Assembly (NCBI GenBank): GCA_002914805.1
Contig: JXTB01000173.1
Span: 600,356 to 664,355, forward strand
DNA from: Parasponia andersonii
Taxonomy: Eukaryota > Streptophyta > Magnoliopsida > Rosales > Cannabaceae
DNA: 64,000 nt
Direction: 5' to 3'
Part shown: positions 58,234-64,000 of the stretch, piece after piece
How positions within the stretch are numbered: position 1 is the first letter of the stretch
Layout of the letters: each line of letters starts with the position of its first letter
Translations under genes and position numbers: made by a program
Notes under the pieces: model-generated
Told to the model about the DNA's origin: nothing
What the model saw: the letters and a program-made list of their open reading frames with translations, nothing else
Databases searched by the model: none

Positions 58234-60572
58234 CTAATATGGGCGAACTGGACTTCTAGGTGACCTCTTGCGTCCATGCCTAACAGGGGAGCGCGACCTG
58301 CTTCGATCATGGTTCCTGTCCCTTGCTCCATCTCTTCCATTTCTAGATCTCCAATCTCCAACTCTTCCTCCATCCCGACTACCTCTACCATTCCGATCAC
58401 GAGACCTTTCACGATCTAAGTCTCGATCTCGATATCTGTCCTGCTCTCGCTCTCTATCTCGATCACGGTCACGATGCCTATCTGTATCACCTGAATTGCT
58501 TCTTCTTCTTCTACTCTCAAGCTCCTTCTCCCTCTGTTTCCTCCGCTCTTCTGCTTCTTTTTCCCTTGCTAATCTTTCTTCTTCCCTTGCTTTCTCCTTT
58601 GCAGCCTGAAAAGCAATAATATTTACTTATTATTACTAGAAAGTAACAGATTTTGTAAGTAGATTCTTGGACGTGAGAATCACCTTATGCTCAGAAATGA
58701 AATCCCGAACCATGCCATAACCAATATGCTGCTTCCCTGTGATATGAGACTGAGTCCTCTCCACAGCATCATTAGCTACAAGAAAAGAACCACAAACCTC
58801 ACAAAGGGCCATCTTCTTCTCCTGTGCTAGCATCAATACTTTATCAGTCTGGGGCTGTTGAGTCAAGGCTGTCTTCTCAGTATTAAGCATGTCTACCTGT
58901 AGAAGCAAGTAAAAGAGCTCCAAATTAATACCCTGTAAATCTCATGATAACACACTTATAGTTAGAATTTTCCATGATCAGATTAACACTACAAACATTA
59001 TAGTGTTTTAGTCAAAATTTGAGGAAGCAGATGAACTATCACGAGAGGAGGGGCTGGTGGCACCTTTCTCATGAGTGCTTCAGCTTCATCCACCTTCCCA
59101 GCTTCACCAAGTGCTTCCACTTGTTCCAGCAAGTTCTTTATCTTTTCCTCCAGCACAGATAACTGTTCAGATTTTTCCAATGACAAGGGAGGAGCTGGTG
59201 CAGGTTCTACCTCTTGAGCAAGTCGTTCTCGACCACGCCTTACTCTTCTGTCCAAATCCATCACCTACAGATTACAATGGATAGTAACATCATAAAAATA
59301 TTTCAAAAATAAATAAATAAACCCTAAGAGAACACGACAGCAGAAAAAAGAACTAAACCCCACCAATTTCTCACAAAACTGAGCAAGTTCAGCTTCAAAT
59401 TTGGGTACATATTGGTCATGCCTCGGGGAATTCTCGAAACTAAAACCACCAACAAAAAGAAGAAAGCTATTAGAATTGGCATGAAACTATTTAATCACAG
59501 TACCATATCAGGAAAAACTTAACATGAAGTAAGAATTTGTGCAAGTTTTTAGCAGAAGATGGGGATAGAGCCGCCAAATTATCAAAGTAAATGAATCATA
59601 CAGTGTAAGATATACATTTCCTTGCACACAAGAAATAGGCTATTCTAAATCAAAGCTTGTTAATTTAAGAAATTGACAGAAGAGAATGGAACATTTACAA
59701 ATAGAAAACAAGCCAAAATTACTTTTAGTTTTATTGCACACGATCCAAATGCACAGGACAAATACTCATCAACTAACATGTATCAAAATCTCATACATTG
59801 TACTCTTAGAACACATTAATTCAATCACCTTTCTTTCAACTTCTGGTCGTGTATTCTTGGGCATTGTCCTGAAGAGAGAGACAAAAAGAAAAAATAAAAA
59901 AAGAAACTGTCAGAGAAACTTGCACTCTTCAACACTTTCCCGGAAAAAGATGATAAACTAGCTTAGACTTGAATTTCAATTTCTTAGAACAAACAAAAAA
60001 CAACATACTAATACAATATAACCGAAAAGCTTCCTCATATTCCAACACGTTATTCATTTAAGGATTTGATTTTTTTTTTTTCATTCTTTCCCCTTTTCTC
60101 CTTAAAATAAAATGAAAATAAAATAAACAGAAACATCCATACATTCTTGATCTCGATTCAAGGCAACCAAATAAATAAAGAATCAAAAAGTGGGAATCAA
60201 TAAGAATGATAACATGACTGACCTAAATCACTCCGAGTATTGACGAAAAGATCATGAGGACAAAAACGAACCATATAGGCACCACAAACCTCCTTATCAT
60301 CCCAAGTAACTTCTTTGTAACCTTTCCTCTCTTCCTCCGTCAAATTACGAGCTGGGTTTTATCAAACCAAACCAAACCAACCACAAAATTCATATAATTG
60401 TATCAATTATCAAACAAAGAGCTAATCCATTCGAAGACTATAAAAAATAAGAATAATAATAAATAAACAAAAGATACAAAATCTGTAATTCGGAGAAGGA
60501 ACAATAATTAGGGTTTTAATTGGAATTACCTGCACCCATGAGTTCGTCTAGGAGAGCTCTCTGAGCGTCCAT
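58234..60572 (-). CDS. LUC7RL: LUC7-like U1 snRNP splicing factor, 357 aa
   Basis: LUC7 proteins are U1 snRNP-associated factors that help select 5' splice sites. Seven exons on the minus strand: 60572-60530, 60351-60223, 59868-59829, 59439-59364, 59264-59064, 58896-58684, 58605-58234; the phases agree (1,074 bases with stop). The start MDAQRALLDELMGA and EVTWDDKEVCGAYMVRFCPH are typical of the divergent LUC7RL clade. The first zinc finger is CCCH (C37, C45, C60, H64). A coiled-coil helix (LSVLEEKIKNLLEQVEALGE) follows. The second is C2H2 (C195, C198, H214, H220) in CEVCGSFLVANDAVERTQSH. Residues about 235-357 form an Arg/Asp/Glu/Ser-rich tail ending SPRSPVRPY, as in splicing factors. The frame is intact and it lies tail to tail with COG7. 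Confidence 0.95.
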
Positions 60573-60670
60573 GGCTGCGGTGAGAGAGGTTCCAGAAAAA
60601 TCCCTAGTTCAGATTGAGAATAATGAAAATGTCGGAATAGTTGATCGGATTAAGGAAGTGGAGTGGTCCC

Positions 60671-60709
60671 TAGGGTTAGGTTTTTCCTATTTAGGCCTTC
60701 CTAGGGTTT
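60671..60709 (-). promoter_or_regulatory. Telo-box-like motifs upstream of the LUC7-like gene
   Basis: AAACCCTA (60709-60702) and TAACCCTA (60678-60671) on the minus strand lie 99-137 bases upstream of the ATG. A third, AAAACCCTAAT, lies in intron 1 (about 60516-60508). Telo-boxes are common upstream of plant genes of translation and RNA processing. Their activity here is inferred. Confidence 0.5.
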
Positions 60710-60729
60710 GGTCCGAAGCTCTGAGCTTT

Positions 60730-60949
60730 GGCTCTTAACACAAGAGACTTGTAGAGCGACAACGAAGCTAATGACGTTCTCCAGGGAAGAAAAGTAAAAA
60801 AAAAAAAATTAAAAGGAGATTTTCCTTTATTTTTATTCGCCCTCAAAATTTGAACCTGACTCCCAAATTTACACAATTAGCCTTGGCTTGTCATAATCGA
60901 CTTATAACTGAAGATTATTACCTTGGTTTTTTCTTTGGCTGTAGTTTTC
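60730..60949. other. Flank upstream of the LUC7-like gene
   Basis: AT-rich, with an A-run (60796-60808). I see nothing coding. Confidence 0.4.
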
Positions 60950-61790
60950 TGCAATTGTCGTTTTATTCTCATCTCGTTTCTTTAACGCTTGAACCTTGAT
61001 CGTATTACTCAATTGTTGTCGTTTCTATAGCATGTCGTTTACAGGATGTATCGTGTAACTTAAATCTGTCATTTGTCGTTCTTTTATTACGCCATTTAAT
61101 GGTATGTTGTCGTTCTTTTGTGCCTTTTTTGTATGTCGTTTCGTAAGCTTTGTCGTTCTGAAGCCTTCTAGGTTTAGAATTTGTCGTTTTCCATAAAGTT
61201 TGTGACACACTGCAGTGTTTCATTCTCCGTAACGCGTGTCATTTCAAACTTTGCTTTCCTTTTGTGGTCTTGTCATTTTTCCAATGCAATGTCATTTTCT
61301 TGATCTAGATGTCGTTCTCGAGACGCTGTCCTTTCTCTCATTTACAAAGTGACGTAAAGATGTTTCTTCGTCGTCACAACTAGAATAAAAACCTTTTTCC
61401 TTCCATTGAACTTTGGATTCGAGCCACTTTTTGAAGCTTATTATTTTGGGTTTTTTGTATTTGCATTTTTAAAAGTCATTGTTGTTTTCACATTTAGGTC
61501 ACTTCGTAGGCTGTAGTCATTTATTTATTCCATCAATCGTATTTTCTCAACTGTTGTTGTCTCTACAGCTCGTTTACTGGATGCCTTCCTGTTACTTAAC
61601 ACTTTCCATTTTGAAGTTTGGTGTCTTTTTTGTATAATGTTTTTTTGTTGGACGTTGTCGTTTTTAACCGCTGTCAGTTTAGGAACCATTGTCGTTTTCC
61701 AACATATGTGGCGTTTTCTAATGCTATCATTACCTCAAAGGCAAAAAGAAAATAGGTGTCGTTTTCAGCGGGATGTTGTTTGTTGTCGTT
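60950..61790 (+). repeat. Strand-biased GTCGTT-rich stretch
   Basis: About 13 exact GTCGTT hexamers, most as TTGTCGTTTT or ATGTCGTT, and several GTCATT variants occur in about 840 bases, all on this strand. The spacing is irregular and the sequence between them is not obviously repeated. No protein frame is supported. This may be a decayed low-complexity or tandem repeat. It is not part of the copia fragment that follows. Confidence 0.6.
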
Positions 61791-62049
61791 GGTCAGCTAC
61801 AATCTTTAAGAGTTGAGAATGAACTCTGATCTGAATCAACAATCATCTCAACTATGGGAAGAACAAACTGGTCATATACTCAGATCTTGGGTTGGGTTAA
61901 TGGGCTCGATTTCCTTTTCCCAAAAATATATGACGAAAAAATTGTTGAAGTTTCAACGATTACGGTTTTGCGGCACCGAAAGGTGCCACCCTTCTTCGAT
62001 TAAAAACAAAAAAGAGAGAAAATAGAAGAATAGAGCAAAAGAGGGTAAG

Positions 62050-62873
62050 GAGTTCAGTTATAAATACCATTTTCCTCGTCCTCAATTATCATTCAATTCT
62101 AAACATTTTTTTTCTCTCCTTAAAGAGAGAATTCAAGTCTAAGAATTCCTTTTAGTATCACACTTGTTTTCTCCTGAATTATTTAGAGAGTGTGTCTTTC
62201 TATTTTGAGATAGAAGTTCTTTTATTCTCTCCTTGTATTTAGAGAGAAGTGAGTTGTAATCTCCTTTTCATAGTAAAATCTTCACAGCCTTGTTCGTAGA
62301 CACAACCTAAATTGGGTGAGACGTGTTAAATCTTTTGTGTGCTTTATCTTTTTTATTTTACTCAAATTTTCTCAATTCGTATTTTAACTGTGTTGTTGTT
62401 TCCGTAAAGCCGATCTCTTAACAGTGGTACCATACATACTATTCATTTGCACGACACTATTCATATATATGATACTATTTACGTATATAGTACTATTTAC
62501 ATATAGGTATTGTTCACATATAGTGAAACGGTGGTAATTGAACAAATCGTGGTGAATAAAAAAGGCAGCAAAATTCGATATTGAGAAGTTCAATAGGAGT
62601 AATCTCTTTATGTAGAAAATGAAGATAAAAGTAATCTTGATAAAAGATAATTGCTTAGCAGCAATTGAAAAAGACCTACTGAGAATACTGATGATAAAAA
62701 GTGGGACAATATAGATGGCAATATTGTCGCTAACCTATATCTGTCATTAGCAGATGGAGTCCTGTCGAGCATTGAAGAGAAAAGGTCAGCCAATGAGATA
62801 TGTAATACGCTGACAAAGTTGTATCAAGCCAATTCACTTCACAACAAAATATTTTCGAACAGAAGGCTTTACA
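62050..62873 (+). mobile_element. Copia fragment C (partial LTR, leader, start of gag)
   Basis: An LTR-like part with TTATAAATACC (about 62055) and a body collinear with copia A and B runs to TCTTAACA (62423). A damaged primer site (GTGGTACCATAC), leader units (62430-62525) and gag codons follow. Similarity to copia B gag ends at AGGCTTTACA (62873). The U3 part before 62050 is not recognisable. The fragment is cut by the next LTR. Confidence 0.85.
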
Positions 62874-64000
62874 TGTAACACCCCCGACCTTAACTGTATA
62901 GATCAAACTAGGAAGCATTACTCTTTTATAACTCATATTTTTAGTTTTTGCAAAAAGGTAGGCCAAATTTAAACTTTTCGAGCTCTAAAACAAAAGAAAC
63001 TACGCGGCATTACTTTTTGAAAGTGTCTTTACAAAATATACAACTAAAAACTCCATATCTGTTTATCTTGCCATCAGTAGTAATATTTACAACACAATAG
63101 AATAACAAAATACAAATAAAACACCGCCTACAAGTCAAGCTCGTCTACATCGGTATGATCATGGTGTCAAGAAAGCGTGCTAGCCAACTAGCAACTCTAT
63201 ACATCAAAAATATCCTCACCTACATCACAGGAACTAAATGAGCTAATGCTCAGTAAATAAAGATCATGCATACTTGTGAACATGTTTCATGCATAAACTT
63301 TATTGAAATTCCCATTGTACTCTTTCTTTCATAACTTTTCATTTTGATGCACTTTTCTGAGAAAACATTTCTTTATAGGACCCTTGAGTACATTACAAAG
63401 TCGCGGCAGTCGATAGGCTGTGCCCACCTATGCGGGAAGGAAACACATGGCCAATGTGAACCATACCTACCCAACGCAGACTGACTAAGTAATGCACTTG
63501 ATAAATCTCATAGTACAATGCTCAGTCCCGGCAGTCGGTAAGCCGTGCCCACCTATGCGGGAAAGATGCCTGTGCAAACCATACTTACCCAACGCAGACA
63601 GACTAAACACTGTACTTAAAATACATCTCGTAAAATTAGTACACTCGTACTATTTTAAATCCAATGTGTGGAAAACTTCACTTCTTTGAAAATCATGCTT
63701 AATGATCATACCATGCTTATGTTTCTATAGGCTTTGCAATAACAATATAAATAATATATAATTGAAATAATACACATAAGCATGTAGGACAACTTCTTGT
63801 ATCTACTATTGTTCTTGTGACGCAGTTAAAATAAATCTTCACTTACCTTGTGTCCAGTAGAAAAGATAGTAGAAAGGGTCAGTATCCTCTGTGGCAAGGT
63901 GTGTGAAAGACCTGATGTCAATTTTATTACTAATATTATTACTACAATGTAAAGTGCTTAAAGAAAATAAGTACAAGACCGAATCACAGCTTTTACAAAA
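62874..64000 (-). mobile_element. Edge of a further Ty3-type LTR, running off the window
   Basis: From TGTAACACCCCCGACC at 62874 the copia gag stops abruptly. The new sequence resembles Tekay-like solo LTRs read in reverse: an AATGCTCAGTA-type phrase near 63247 matches 42658 and 35877 in position, and CCTATGCGGG/ACGCAGA text replaces the GCGCGGGTTTACAG zone. It contains a tandem duplication (63399-63488 and 63522-63611). The other end is beyond the window, so solo LTR against full element is undecided. Confidence 0.6.

Noticed and set aside
1..64000. A new defence, biosynthetic or signalling gene cluster
   Set aside because: All long frames are retroelement remnants or four ordinary, functionally unrelated plant genes; nothing suggests an operon-like or co-regulated novel system.

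Overview
This window is nuclear DNA of a flowering plant, very probably a eudicot. The genes have GT-AG introns and plant-type products, and the repeats belong to plant LTR-retrotransposon and L1-type LINE families. The species cannot be named from the sequence.

Region 1 (about 1-45,700) is a deep retrotransposon nest with no intact host gene. From the left it holds the 3' part of an Athila-like Ty3 element (about 118-3,913). Next is a minus-strand Ty1/copia element A (3,928-17,799), split by a complete but dead Tekay/Del-type Ty3 element (5,964-15,128, target duplication AGCAT). Then comes an L1-type LINE cut into pieces (17,814-18,926; 20,771-21,550; 34,263-34,645; 44,227-45,175). The LINE is interrupted by a probable solo LTR (18,927-20,770), a 12.7-kb Tat-lineage Ty3 element (21,551-34,262) and a second copia copy B (34,646-44,226, target duplication TTTCT). 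Copia B itself contains two solo LTRs of the Tekay-like type. The Tat element carries a 99-bp tandem array, a 74-bp tandem array and an antisense reading frame resembling the 'putative gypsy type transposon' family. All coding regions in the nest are broken by stops, frameshifts or deletions.

Region 2 (about 45,700-60,700) is the gene island. It holds an F-box gene of the At1g67623 type (+, possibly broken), a mitochondrial small heat-shock protein (-, 2 exons, 222 aa), COG7, a Golgi tethering-complex subunit (+, 10 exons, 837 aa), and a LUC7-like U1 snRNP splicing factor (-, 7 exons, 357 aa). As I recall the Arabidopsis annotation, the last three correspond to At5g51440, At5g51430 and At5g51410, so this looks like an ancient collinear block. 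The genes are functionally unrelated (mitochondrial proteostasis, Golgi trafficking, splicing).

Region 3 (about 60,700-64,000) returns to repeats: a T-rich stretch with a strand-biased GTCGTT motif, a truncated third copy (C) of the same copia family, and the edge of another Ty3-type LTR running off the window.

Three single N characters mark assembly joins, all inside retroelements. Two of them sit next to diverged direct copies of nearby sequence and look like chimeric joins. I found no tRNA, rRNA or CRISPR. I found no convincing new multi-gene system; the most unusual material is the Tat element's tandem arrays with its antisense frame, and the GTCGTT-rich stretch.
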